Assembly (NCBI GenBank): GCA_040768665.1
Contig: JAXGMN010000027.1
Location: forward strand, 124,001 to 188,000
Direction of reading: 5' to 3'
Source of the DNA: JABWBD01 sp040768665
GTDB lineage: Bacteria > Planctomycetota > Planctomycetia > Pirellulales > Thermoguttaceae
DNA length: 64,000 bases
The translations under genes and the position numbers were made by a program. Shown piece after piece: positions 52,613 through 61,138 of the stretch; within the stretch, counting starts at the first letter, position 1, and every line of letters begins with the position of its first letter. The notes beneath the pieces are model-generated. The model did no database searches and was not told the DNA's origin. It saw only the letters and a list, made by a program, of their open reading frames with translations.

Positions 52613-53581
52613 TATACCCTCCTGGAAGTCGTCCTTTCGCTGGTGCTCACCTCGCTGGTGCTCCTTTGCGTCGCGATGGCCGTCGATTCCCAGTTGCGAA
52701 TCGGCGACGCCGGCCGCGCTCACGTCGAGGAGGCGCAACTCGCCCGCGTGCTGCTCCACCGGATGGCCGACGACATCCGCAGCGCCCTGGTGGCCGATCC
52801 GCTTGGGCTGGCCGACCTCGCCTCTTCCACCACGGGCTCGGAGAGTTCGACCCGGGAGCAGCCGGGTTCCGGCGGCAGCGACGAGACCGAGCCGGAGGAA
52901 TCGGAAGACGAGCCGTCTGCGGAAGCCACCGTAGAAACCGAGGCGACCGGCACCGTGGAGTCGCTCGTCCCTTCAGGAACCCTCGGCCTTTACGGCGAGC
53001 CGGACTGGCTCCAGGTCGACATCGGCCGCCCATCGCGACTCCCCCGGCAGTCATCGACTTTAGACGGCGAACCGTGGTCTTGCGGCGCGATGGGCGATAT
53101 CAAGACCGTTGCCTACTCGGTCGTCGCGGTCGACGAGTCGGCGACGGACGACGCGGCCGCATCGAGCGGGTTGATTCGCCGCGAAATGGATCGCTCGGTG
53201 ACGGCCTGGGCGTCGGAGCAGGGGCTGGAGGATTCGCTCCTCGCTGCCGAAGTGCCCATCGCTCCGGAGGTTGCCGCCGTCGGCTTTCGCTATTCCGACG
53301 GCACCACGTGGTGCGACTCGTGGGATACGGCCGAGTCCGGCAAGCTGCCGCTGGCCGTCGAGATCAGCCTCAGTCTCCGGCCCATCCGCCAGAGCGGCAA
53401 CTGGGCCACGGCGCTATCGTCCGGCGAGACCGCCTACGCGGAGGAGGAACTCCTCGTGTACCGCTTGATCGTCGACCTGCCGATGGCCCGCTTGGAACCA
53501 GCGTCCCAGGGCTCTGCCGACTCGGAGGATGCAGGGATGAGTGAGATTTCCGACACCGATATCAGCCCGTCCGATCTCTGA
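52535..53581 (+). CDS. gspJ: minor pseudopilin GspJ, cluster 2, leader derived from a repeat
   Basis: 348 residues from ATG 52535, or 330 from ATG 52589. Both ATGs lie in R3 palindromes and both give the peptide MNRRTPK. The second yields the leader MNRRTPKG before YTLLEVVLSLVLTSLVLLCV, an ordinary eight-residue prepilin leader with Gly -1 and Glu +5, and is the more likely start. The helix (EEAQLARVLLHRMADDIRSA), an acidic Ser/Thr/Glu-rich insert (SGGSDETEPEESEDEPSAEA) and the domain VAAVGFRYSDGTTWCDSWDT match the cluster 1 GspJ. Its TGA abuts gspK2. Confidence 0.87.
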   Translation: MNRRTPKVARSWPLRKAAMNRRTPKGYTLLEVVLSLVLTSLVLLCVAMAVDSQLRIGDAGRAHVEEAQLARVLLHRMADDIRSALVADPLGLADLASSTTGSESSTREQPGSGGSDETEPEESEDEPSAEATVETEATGTVESLVPSGTLGLYGEPDWLQVDIGRPSRLPRQSSTLDGEPWSCGAMGDIKTVAYSVVAVDESATDDAAASSGLIRREMDRSVTAWASEQGLEDSLLAAEVPIAPEVAAVGFRYSDGTTWCDSWDTAESGKLPLAVEISLSLRPIRQSGNWATALSSGETAYAEEELLVYRLIVDLPMARLEPASQGSADSEDAGMSEISDTDISPSDL

Positions 53582-55426
53582 ATGAATACACTCTGTTCGT
53601 TTATCGTTGATCGTCTAACCGCAATGGCCAACGGCCTGCGCGCGCAGCGCCGAACCGGCCTGCATTTATCCCCCGCGCCCGGCCCGTTGGACACCGCGGC
53701 GAAACAAGTCGGAAGCCCCGTCATGGCGCGAATCCCGTCGCCACCCGGCTGCTTCCGTTCCGCGTCTCGGCGCCGTGGAATGGTCTTGATCCTCGTCCTC
53801 GTCGTGATTGCGGCGCTCAGCCTGGCGGCCATAACCTTCTCCGAATGGATGCTTACCGAGCGGCAGGCCGCGACCGTCTCGGGCCGCCAGGTCGAGGTCC
53901 GTGCGCTGGCGGAATCAGGCGTGGAGGCAGTCCGTCAGTTTCTCTCGATGGATCCGCAGTCGGCGATCGACGCCGGCGGCTGGTACGATAATCCCGGAGT
54001 CTTCTGTGGCGTGCTCGTCAACGACGACGATGATGCCCGCCGGCGCGGTCGCTTCACCGTACTCGCACCGGCAACCGAATCCGGTGAGTTCATTGGGACC
54101 CGCTACGGTCTCGAGGACGAGTCGGCAAAACTCAACCTCAACACACTCCTCTCACTGGAAAAGGCCAACTCCGAGGCCGCAACGAGCCTGTTGATGGGAC
54201 TGCCCGGCATGACCGAAGACGTTGCCGCCGCGATTCTCGATTGGCTCGACGAGGACGACGAGCCCCGCGACTACGGCGCCGAGATCGAGTACTACTCGGC
54301 TCTCGACCCACCCTATTCGCCGAGGAACGGGCCGTTGGCCGCCCTGGACGAGTTGTTGATGGTCCGCGGTGTGACGCCGGAACTGCTGTTCGGCGTGGAC
54401 GCCAATCGCAACGGTTACGCAGACGACACCGAGCCGGATCCATCGATGGTGGTCGGCGTCGACGCGTCGTTGGGCGCGATGGACTGCGGCTGGTCAGGCT
54501 ATCTCACCCTCTTCAGCCTCGAAGCAAATCTCCAGCCCGACGGTCAGCCCAAGATCGACGTCAACCAGGACGATCTGCAGACGCTCCACGACGAATTGGA
54601 GCAGGTGCTCGAACCGGAGTGGATCCAGTACATCCTCGCCTATCGATTGCAGGAGCAGTCAGAGTCGTCCGGCCAGCAGAATGCCGGAGGAGACTCGCCG
54701 CAGCCCGATCCCAACACGGGACCGAACGGACCGGACAATCCTTCCCCGCCAAACAACGAAAACCGGAATCCGCAGGGCGGGGACTCGGATTCCAACCAGG
54801 ATCAGGATTCGAATTCAAATCAAAGCCCCCAGAGCGGTTCCGGAGAGCTGGATCTCACCCAATCGGCCAAGGTCAAGCTCAAGAGCGTTCTCGATTTGAT
54901 CGACGCCAAGATCCGCGTGAAGTTCCAGGGCCGCGAAGAGGCCGTCGAGGTGGAATGCCCGTTCCAGAGCGATCAGGCGGCCGACTACTTGTCCCAACTC
55001 ATGGACGTTCTTGCGACCGACACCGCCAGCGCGATCCCGGGCAGGCTGAACATCAACGAGGCCCCCGCTGAGCTCGTGGCGGCAATTCCCGGAATGCCGA
55101 CCGAAGCGGTCGATGCGATCCTTTCCCGCCGGCAGGCGGCGGTCGACTCCGACGGCAGCGACCTGCGGCATCCCACCTGGCTGCTGACCGAGGGGATTGT
55201 CGAACTGGAACAAATGAAGGAGTTGCTTCCCTTTGTGACCGGCGGCGGCAGCGTCTATCGCGCCCAAGTGGTCGGCTTTTTCGACCAGGATGGCCCCGCC
55301 GCACGGATCGAAGCCGTTTTTGACGCTACCCAACGCCCCGCCCGCATCGTATCCTGGAGGGAGCTGTCGCTCCTCGGCCGCGGTTTTCCTCTGGAATCCC
55401 TCGGAGCTGAAATGAGTTCGGAATGA
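53582..55426 (+). CDS. gspK: minor pseudopilin GspK, cluster 2
   Basis: 614 residues from ATG 53582, which directly follows the gspJ2 stop; ATG 53723 would give a shorter leader (MARIPSPPGCFRSASRRRG). The processed part starts MVLILVLVVIAALSLAAITF and lacks +5 Glu as expected. Two GspK helix-hairpin-helix stretches: LLMGLPGMTEDVAAAILDWLD and LNINEAPAELVAAIPGMPTE. An added Asn/Asp/Gln/Ser/Pro-rich linker of about 70 residues (about 365-430, for example NQDQDSNSNQSPQSGSGELD) is absent from the cluster 1 protein. Confidence 0.91.
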   Translation: MNTLCSFIVDRLTAMANGLRAQRRTGLHLSPAPGPLDTAAKQVGSPVMARIPSPPGCFRSASRRRGMVLILVLVVIAALSLAAITFSEWMLTERQAATVSGRQVEVRALAESGVEAVRQFLSMDPQSAIDAGGWYDNPGVFCGVLVNDDDDARRRGRFTVLAPATESGEFIGTRYGLEDESAKLNLNTLLSLEKANSEAATSLLMGLPGMTEDVAAAILDWLDEDDEPRDYGAEIEYYSALDPPYSPRNGPLAALDELLMVRGVTPELLFGVDANRNGYADDTEPDPSMVVGVDASLGAMDCGWSGYLTLFSLEANLQPDGQPKIDVNQDDLQTLHDELEQVLEPEWIQYILAYRLQEQSESSGQQNAGGDSPQPDPNTGPNGPDNPSPPNNENRNPQGGDSDSNQDQDSNSNQSPQSGSGELDLTQSAKVKLKSVLDLIDAKIRVKFQGREEAVEVECPFQSDQAADYLSQLMDVLATDTASAIPGRLNINEAPAELVAAIPGMPTEAVDAILSRRQAAVDSDGSDLRHPTWLLTEGIVELEQMKELLPFVTGGGSVYRAQVVGFFDQDGPAARIEAVFDATQRPARIVSWRELSLLGRGFPLESLGAEMSSE

Positions 55427-55427
55427 G

Positions 55428-55491
55428 AGAGCTTTAGATCGTAGAACTGAGATCTTAGGGGTGATAAACCCGCGACTAAGATCTAAGCTCT
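55428..55491. repeat. palindromic hairpin in the gspK2-gspL2 spacer
   Basis: AGAGCTTTAGATCGTAG and CTAAGATCTAAGCTCT are inverted copies with an inner GATCTTAGGGGTG arm. It fills nearly all of the 83-base spacer. It may be a REP-like repeat or an RNA hairpin between the genes. Confidence 0.6.
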
Positions 55492-55509
55492 TAAACCCGT
55501 GAGTCCACC

Positions 55510-56961
55510 ATGCCACGTTATCTTGCCCTCTCCTGGAATGCTTCCGAGGCCAACGGTGTTGTCGCATCGCCCGGGGGCAACCGCCTGCTCGTTGAGCAAG
55601 TCTTCACGATCCCCCTCGCCGGCGGCCCATCGCCTGGCGACGCGGGCGAAGGCAGCTTCAGCAATCGACTTGCGGCAGAACTGAAATCGCGCCGGCTCGG
55701 TCGGATCGACACCGTGGTGGCCCTTGGGCGCGAGAGTGTCGAGTTGCGGCCTCTTGCGTTGCCCGCCGCTCCGGACGAGGAACTTCCCGATCTGGCTCGT
55801 TTTCAGGCCTTGCGCCAGTTCAGCAACCTGGAGGAGCACTGGCCGTTGGACTACCTGCCGCTGAGCGTCCCGGATGACACGGCCCGTCATGTCCTGGCGG
55901 CTGCGGTGCGCCCGGAACTGGTGCAGGAAGTACAGCATGTTTGCGAGGCAGCCGGCTTGAAGCTCACCCGGCTCGTGCTGCGGCCCTGCGCGACCGTTTC
56001 GCTCGTGGCGCGTTGCCTGGGCGAACGGAACGCGGGCGCGCGATTGGTTGTCAATCTCGAAGCCGACGAGACCGACCTCGCCGTCATGATCGACTCTCAT
56101 GTCACTTTTCTTCGCCAGGCACGCCTTCCGGCTGATCCGCTTGCCGACGTTGAACACGCTGCTTCGCTCGTCGCCGAGCTTCGCCGCACGATGGCCGCCG
56201 CCCAGAATCAGCCGGGCAACCGGCCGGTCGATTCGATTGTGCTTCTCGGCAGCGGCGACCGCTACACCCGGCTGGCGGCCCGGATTTCCGAGGGATGGTC
56301 GCTGGCGGTCGACGTTGTCGATCCTTTCGAGGCGATCGACTGGTCCAGTCGGGCGGCCGCCGAACAGCAGGGATCGATCCGCACGTTGGCGCCGCTGGTC
56401 GGCGCTGCGTGGGACGAGGCCGCTTCGGCCGCGCCGACGTTCGATTTCCTCCATCCGCGGCGTCGGCCCGCGCCGCCCAGCCGCCGCAATACCTACGCCC
56501 TGGCCGGGCTCGCGGCTGGCCTCCTCGTGCTGGCCGTGATGGCCGCGAGCTGGATCCGCGGCGATCGAATGCACTCCGAAATCCTCTACCTGCAGCGAAA
56601 CTCCAAGGCGCTGGACAAGAACTTCGAGCAGGCGGAAAAAAGCGAGAAGGAAGCGGCAGAGATCGACCAGTGGGTCGCCGGCGGAGTCAATTGGCTCGAC
56701 GAGCTGAGGTGGCTTTCCGATCGTTTCCCCACCGCCGAAGACGCCATGCTCACACAGGTCAAGTTCGTCGTGAATTCCGGCCGCGGAGAAATCACTTTGG
56801 ACGGAGTGGCCAGCGACGTCGATTCCGTCGCCGAACTCGACCGCGGCCTGCACGACGACCGGCACCGTCTGGCGGGCAAATCGAAAAGCGAAACCGATGC
56901 CCGCCGACCCTACGGCATGCAGTTTCGTTCCTCCGTGCGGATCGAGAGGCAACAGCAATGA
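55510..56961 (+). CDS. gspL: type II secretion GspL-like protein, cluster 2
   Basis: 483 residues. Actin-like PilM/GspL domain (YLALSWNASEANGVVASPGG ... IDTVVALGRESVELRPLALP ... SIVLLGSGDRYTRLAARISE), one membrane helix at about 329-347 (LAGLAAGLLVLAVMAASWI), then coiled coil and a ferredoxin-like domain (GVNWLDELRWLSDRFPTAED). Same layout as the cluster 1 protein but clearly diverged. Its TGA overlaps gspM2. Confidence 0.85.
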   Translation: MPRYLALSWNASEANGVVASPGGNRLLVEQVFTIPLAGGPSPGDAGEGSFSNRLAAELKSRRLGRIDTVVALGRESVELRPLALPAAPDEELPDLARFQALRQFSNLEEHWPLDYLPLSVPDDTARHVLAAAVRPELVQEVQHVCEAAGLKLTRLVLRPCATVSLVARCLGERNAGARLVVNLEADETDLAVMIDSHVTFLRQARLPADPLADVEHAASLVAELRRTMAAAQNQPGNRPVDSIVLLGSGDRYTRLAARISEGWSLAVDVVDPFEAIDWSSRAAAEQQGSIRTLAPLVGAAWDEAASAAPTFDFLHPRRRPAPPSRRNTYALAGLAAGLLVLAVMAASWIRGDRMHSEILYLQRNSKALDKNFEQAEKSEKEAAEIDQWVAGGVNWLDELRWLSDRFPTAEDAMLTQVKFVVNSGRGEITLDGVASDVDSVAELDRGLHDDRHRLAGKSKSETDARRPYGMQFRSSVRIERQQQ

Positions 56962-57878
56962 ACCTGAAAAAACGCGAACGAAACCTGGCAATCGTCACGG
57001 CCGTGCTCGTGGTCCTCTTCCTCGGTCGGATGCTCTTTTCGGCATGGGCGAGCCCCGACGGCCGGAATGAAACGCTCCGCAACGAATTGAAACGCGAAAT
57101 CGAGCGCAAGGAGAAACAGATCGATCGCGGCCGCGAGGCAGAACTCCGTTTGGCCGACTGGCGCCGGCGGTCGCTCCCGAATGATCGCGAGGCCGCTCGC
57201 TCACTCTATCAGAACTGGCTGCTCGCTTCCGCCAGGAGCGTCGGCTTCGACGGAATCAAGGTGGAAACGACGATGGGCCGTCAGCGCGGCGACGTCTACC
57301 ACGCCCTGCGATTCAACCTTCTGGCCCAGGCCACGCTTGAAGAACTGACGCAGTTTCTGCACAGGTTCTATTCCGCGGGCTATCTCCACCAGATCCTCAG
57401 TCTCGGCCTGCTTCCCTCGGACGATGGGCGAAAACTCGACGTGCAACTTTCCGTCGAAGCGCTGTCGCTGGCGACGGCCGATCGCAGCGACAGGCTTCCG
57501 GACCGGCCGCCCGAACCGCTTCTCGCGGCCGAGGCATCCGACTATGCCAGGAAGATCGCGGGCCGCAACATTTTCGCCCCTTATCGCAAACCTGATCCTC
57601 CGCCCCCCGATCCTCCGAAGTTCGACGCGGCAAAGTACGTCTACCTGACGGCAGTCGTCACCGTCGGCGAGGAACCCGAGGCGTGGATCGTCAACCGGAT
57701 CTCAGGCGATTGCCTCAAGCTTCGCCAGGGCGACCCGTTCAAAGCGGGCGACTATCAGGGAAGGCTCCAGCGGATCGGCCGCCGCGAGGCGGAAATCGAG
57801 GTCGATGGCCAGCGTTGGCTTCTCCCGCTCGGCGACAATCTTCGTGAAGCGGTGAAAGTCACCGAAGAGTCGACCTAG
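56958..57878 (+). CDS. gspM: type II secretion GspM-like protein, cluster 2
   Basis: 306 residues from ATG 56958, overlapping the gspL stop. Helix AIVTAVLVVLFLGRMLFSAW, coiled coil (LKREIERKEKQIDRGREAEL), PilO-like domain (HALRFNLLAQATLEELTQFLHRFYSAGYLHQILSL) and a C-terminal PilP/GspC-like stretch (EEPEAWIVNRISGDCLKLRQGDPF). The last part may serve as the missing GspC link to a secretin. Ends cluster 2. Confidence 0.82.
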   Translation: MNLKKRERNLAIVTAVLVVLFLGRMLFSAWASPDGRNETLRNELKREIERKEKQIDRGREAELRLADWRRRSLPNDREAARSLYQNWLLASARSVGFDGIKVETTMGRQRGDVYHALRFNLLAQATLEELTQFLHRFYSAGYLHQILSLGLLPSDDGRKLDVQLSVEALSLATADRSDRLPDRPPEPLLAAEASDYARKIAGRNIFAPYRKPDPPPPDPPKFDAAKYVYLTAVVTVGEEPEAWIVNRISGDCLKLRQGDPFKAGDYQGRLQRIGRREAEIEVDGQRWLLPLGDNLREAVKVTEEST

Positions 57879-57998
57879 ACGGGCGGCGCCGTCAACGGTA
57901 CGACTGGAATGGCTCCGCGCAGGGCTGTACACTCGAAACGGCTGCTGTGCTGAAGCCTCAAAGCTCTCTTTGGTCCGAACCATGAAGGAGTTTCGCAA

Positions 57999-60368
57999 AT
58001 GAAGCGGGTGGCAACTTTGGCGGTGCTGTCGGCGTTGACTCTCTCATCCCCTGCTGGGGCCGACGCCCCGGTGCATCGCAAGCTGTCTGCGGTGCCGTTC
58101 ACCAACGTGACGTTCACCGACACGTTCTGGGCACCGCGGCTGGAGACCAACCGGACGAAATCGCTGCCGCACAACTTCAAGTGGTGTGAAGAGACGGGGC
58201 GGTTCAACAATTTCTCCAAGGCAGCCGGCCTGACGGAAGGCGCCTTCGAAGGGATCTACTTCAACGACTCCGATGTCTACAAGGTGCTGGAGGGGGCATC
58301 GTATTCGCTCGCGCAGCATCCGGATCCGGCGCTGGACAAGATGGTCGATGAGGTGATCACCAAGATTGCCGCGGCCCAACTCGAAGACGGATATCTGAAT
58401 ACCTTCTACACGCTGGTCGAACCGGACCAGAAATGGACCAACCTGCGCGTCCGGCACGAGCTCTACTGCGCGGGCCATCTGTTCGAGGCCGCCGTGGCTC
58501 ACCACCGAGCGACGGGGAAGCGATCGCTGCTGGACGTCGCCATCCGGTTCGCCGATCTGATCGACAGGCTGTTCGGCCCCGACGCGCGGTATGGAGTGCC
58601 CGGCCACGAGGAAATCGAGCTTGCCTTGGTCAAGCTGTATGAGCTGACCGGCGAACGCCGCTACTTCGATCTGGCGAAGTTCTTCCTGGATATCCGCGGC
58701 GACGGGTCGAAGCGGGAGGTCTTTGGCCCCTACTGCCAGGACCACGTCCCGGTCCGCGATCAAAGCGAAATTGTGGGACACGCGGTCCGAGCGATGTACC
58801 TGTACGCGGGGGTGGCGGACGTTGCCGCCTACACCGGCGACCAGGGCTTCGTGGATGCGATGAGCCGGCTTTGGGAAGATGTGGTTCGGCGGAAACTGTA
58901 CATTACCGCGGGCATCGGCGCCCGGCACCAAGGCGAAGCGTTCGGCGATCCGTACGAACTGCCGAACGATACGGCCTACTGCGAAACGTGTGCGGCGATC
59001 GGGCTGGCCCTGTGGAGCCACCGGATGAACCTGATGCACGCCGATGCCCATTATGCCGACGTGCTGGAGCGGGCGCTCTACAATGGCATCCTTTCCGGCA
59101 TCGGGATGGACAGGGAGCATTTCTTCTATGTCAACCCGCTGGCCAGCGGCGGCGGCCATCATCGTCAACCGTTCTACCCCTGTGCATGCTGCCCGACAAA
59201 CGTGGTGAGAATCGTGCCTTCGTTGCCGGGCTACGTCTATGCGCAGGACGGGCAGTCGATCTACGTGAACCTTTACGTGGCCGGCAGCGGCGAAATCGCT
59301 TTGGGCAGCCGGACGGTAAAGATCTCGCAGCAAAGCCGCTATCCGTGGGACGGCGAAATCAAGGTGTCGGTCGAGCCTGCCGAGCCGGCCACATTTGCCC
59401 TGCGGTTGCGGATTCCCGGCTGGTGCAACCACGGGGCAAAGCTCTCGGTCAACGGCGAGCAGGTCAACCCGGTGCAAGTTGAAAAAGGCTATGCGGTCGT
59501 TCGGCGGGAATGGCGCGCGAACGACGTGGTGCAACTCAGCCTTCCGATGGAGATCCAACGGATCGAAGCACACCCCGGGGTGCAGGCGGACCGCGGCCGC
59601 GTGGCGATCCAGCGCGGGCCGCTCGTGTATGCGTTCGAAGCGGTCGACAACGGCGGCTCCGTCCGCGGGATCGTGCTGGCGCGCGATCCGAAGTTCGTCG
59701 CCGAGCATCGGCCTGAGTTGCTCGGAGGTGTGACAGTGATTCGAGGGCTGGACCGCACGGGAAAACAAGTCACGGCCGTGCCGTACTACGGCTGGGATCA
59801 TCGCGAACCGGGCGAAATGGCGGTCTGGATGTGGCAGGACGGCAAATCGCGGCAGCCGGCGATCGATGATCCGAGTTGGGAAGGCAAGCTCTATCGGCCG
59901 CTCGCCCCGGCGACTCTGGGCGACTCTCTGGCCTTGACCGTTATGGAGCTTAGTGTGCCCTCGGCATCGTATGCCAAAGCAGGCAATGTCCTCGGCGCTC
60001 TGAACGACGGGATCGAGCCGAAGGACTCGTGCGACCATACGATCCCGCGGTTCACCTGGTGGGACCACCGCGGGACGAGCGAATGGGTCCAGTACGATTT
60101 TGGCGGACCGGCAAAGGTGTCCGCCGTGGAGGTTTACTGGTTCGACGACGAGCGGCAGAAACGTCACTGCCGGGCACCGAAAGCATGGCGGCTTGTCTAT
60201 CAAGACGGCGAAACCTGGAAGCCGGTGGCAGGGGCCTCTTCCTATGGCACCGCGATTGACAAGTACAACCGGGTGACGTTTGAGCCGGTCGAAACCGCTG
60301 CGCTGAGGATCGAAGCCGAGTTGAACCCGCCCTGGTCGGCGGGAATCCTGGAATGGAAAGTGGAATGA
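57999..60368 (+). CDS. GH127-family (DUF1680) beta-L-arabinofuranosidase-like glycosidase
   Basis: 789 residues. Signal peptide RVATLAVLSALTLSSPAGAD; AAGGAG-like site (GAAGGAG) upstream. The alpha/alpha barrel carries the GH127 zinc/nucleophile signature: DTAYCETCAAIG (Glu329 and Cys331 by count) and FYPCACCPTNVVR (Cys397, Cys398). HypBA1 of Bifidobacterium uses the equivalent residues, with a Cys nucleophile on zinc. YCAGHLFEAAVAHHRATG and ITAGIGARHQGEAFG are also conserved. A C-terminal beta-sandwich (WVQYDFGGPAKVSAVEVYWF) could bind carbohydrate. It is probably periplasmic and active on arabinose-containing or related glycans. Confidence 0.93.
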   Translation: MKRVATLAVLSALTLSSPAGADAPVHRKLSAVPFTNVTFTDTFWAPRLETNRTKSLPHNFKWCEETGRFNNFSKAAGLTEGAFEGIYFNDSDVYKVLEGASYSLAQHPDPALDKMVDEVITKIAAAQLEDGYLNTFYTLVEPDQKWTNLRVRHELYCAGHLFEAAVAHHRATGKRSLLDVAIRFADLIDRLFGPDARYGVPGHEEIELALVKLYELTGERRYFDLAKFFLDIRGDGSKREVFGPYCQDHVPVRDQSEIVGHAVRAMYLYAGVADVAAYTGDQGFVDAMSRLWEDVVRRKLYITAGIGARHQGEAFGDPYELPNDTAYCETCAAIGLALWSHRMNLMHADAHYADVLERALYNGILSGIGMDREHFFYVNPLASGGGHHRQPFYPCACCPTNVVRIVPSLPGYVYAQDGQSIYVNLYVAGSGEIALGSRTVKISQQSRYPWDGEIKVSVEPAEPATFALRLRIPGWCNHGAKLSVNGEQVNPVQVEKGYAVVRREWRANDVVQLSLPMEIQRIEAHPGVQADRGRVAIQRGPLVYAFEAVDNGGSVRGIVLARDPKFVAEHRPELLGGVTVIRGLDRTGKQVTAVPYYGWDHREPGEMAVWMWQDGKSRQPAIDDPSWEGKLYRPLAPATLGDSLALTVMELSVPSASYAKAGNVLGALNDGIEPKDSCDHTIPRFTWWDHRGTSEWVQYDFGGPAKVSAVEVYWFDDERQKRHCRAPKAWRLVYQDGETWKPVAGASSYGTAIDKYNRVTFEPVETAALRIEAELNPPWSAGILEWKVE

Positions 60369-60444
60369 GCGGCACACCGACCGCGGTCAAACGCGGTCAA
60401 GTAGGGCGACGCAGCAAAGTCACGCTCTCCGCGTGGCGACGAGC

Positions 60445-60984
60445 CTACCGAACTTCAAGATCGTATTCCCATCGCCCGCGCTGATTTCTCCGGCGGGTGA
60501 GGCGGAACCGTTTCGCGAAGACGCGGGAAACTTGGAATCCCCCCGGGTCGGCAACGACGGTTTCATACCCATGAGCACCGCGGTGCTGTACTTCAAACGC
60601 CAACTGCTCGCCGCGCGCGTCGACGAGCCAATACTCGCGGATTTCCGCCCGCCAATAGGCACGCGGGAGGTGTTGGGTATCCTTGACCACCGAACGGTTG
60701 CTGACGATTTCAACGATGAAATCCGGCGAACCTTCGATTTCGATAAAATCATCCTCCTTGCCGGAGGCGGCGGGCACCAGTCGCGCGCGGCCACTTTCGA
60801 GGGCGTCGTTGGATACGAATACGATATCGGGTTCGGCGGAAAGATCGGCAGCAGGGTTGGCGACCCGGGCGCGGTCGGAATAGAGTTCGCCGGATTCCGT
60901 TTCCTTGACGAGTTGGGCCAGCACCCGGTTGATCTCCGTCTTGACTTTCCCGTGAAAGTGAAGGTTCTCGGGAGACCTGTCCAC
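60445..60984 (-). CDS. Uma2-family (DUF820) putative endonuclease, N-terminally truncated
   Basis: The visible frame from GTG 60984 gives 179 residues with Uma2 features: HFHGKVKTEINRVLAQLVKE, AEPDIVFVSNDALESGRARL, PDFIVEIVSNRSVVKDTQH and YWRAEIREYWLVDAR (the PD-(D/E)XK-like Asp/Glu/Lys region). In-frame codons upstream (RIDYISGHIEV) still resemble the family, but the 30-50 residues that should precede them are replaced by a sigma-factor remnant. It is likely a broken gene. The family is extremely expanded in planctomycetes and of unclear role. Confidence 0.7.
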   Translation of the reverse strand: MDRSPENLHFHGKVKTEINRVLAQLVKETESGELYSDRARVANPAADLSAEPDIVFVSNDALESGRARLVPAASGKEDDFIEIEGSPDFIVEIVSNRSVVKDTQHLPRAYWRAEIREYWLVDARGEQLAFEVQHRGAHGYETVVADPGGFQVSRVFAKRFRLTRRRNQRGRWEYDLEVR

Positions 60985-61029
60985 CTCGATGTGCCCGGAG
61001 ATGTAGTCGATTCTTCCGCTCCAGCTCCT

Positions 61030-61135
61030 CCCGCAACCGCCGCAGAATCCGCGACTTGGTCAGGCGGAATGCAGAGGGGGTGACGCTGAATTCGGCCGAG
61101 ACGTCTCTGGCCGCGTGGCCTTCGACGGCCACAGG
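61030..61135 (-). pseudogene. C-terminal remnant of an ECF sigma factor (region 4)
   Basis: The frame MAVEGHAARDVSAEFSVTPS followed by AFRLTKSRILRRLREELE is the helix-turn-helix of sigma region 4 (family pattern AxEVAAxLGxTxxAVYxAKSRVLRRLREEL). No upstream sigma region 2 is present: the next base region belongs to the methyltransferase gene. The frame runs into the Uma2 fragment. Confidence 0.55.
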
Positions 61136-61138
61136 CTC

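Noticed and set aside
58044..60377. Very long open frame (777 codons) on the minus strand opposite the GH127 gene
   Set aside because: GC-rich codon bias keeps the antisense frame open; the plus-strand gene has a signal peptide, family motifs and a ribosome binding site, the minus frame has none.
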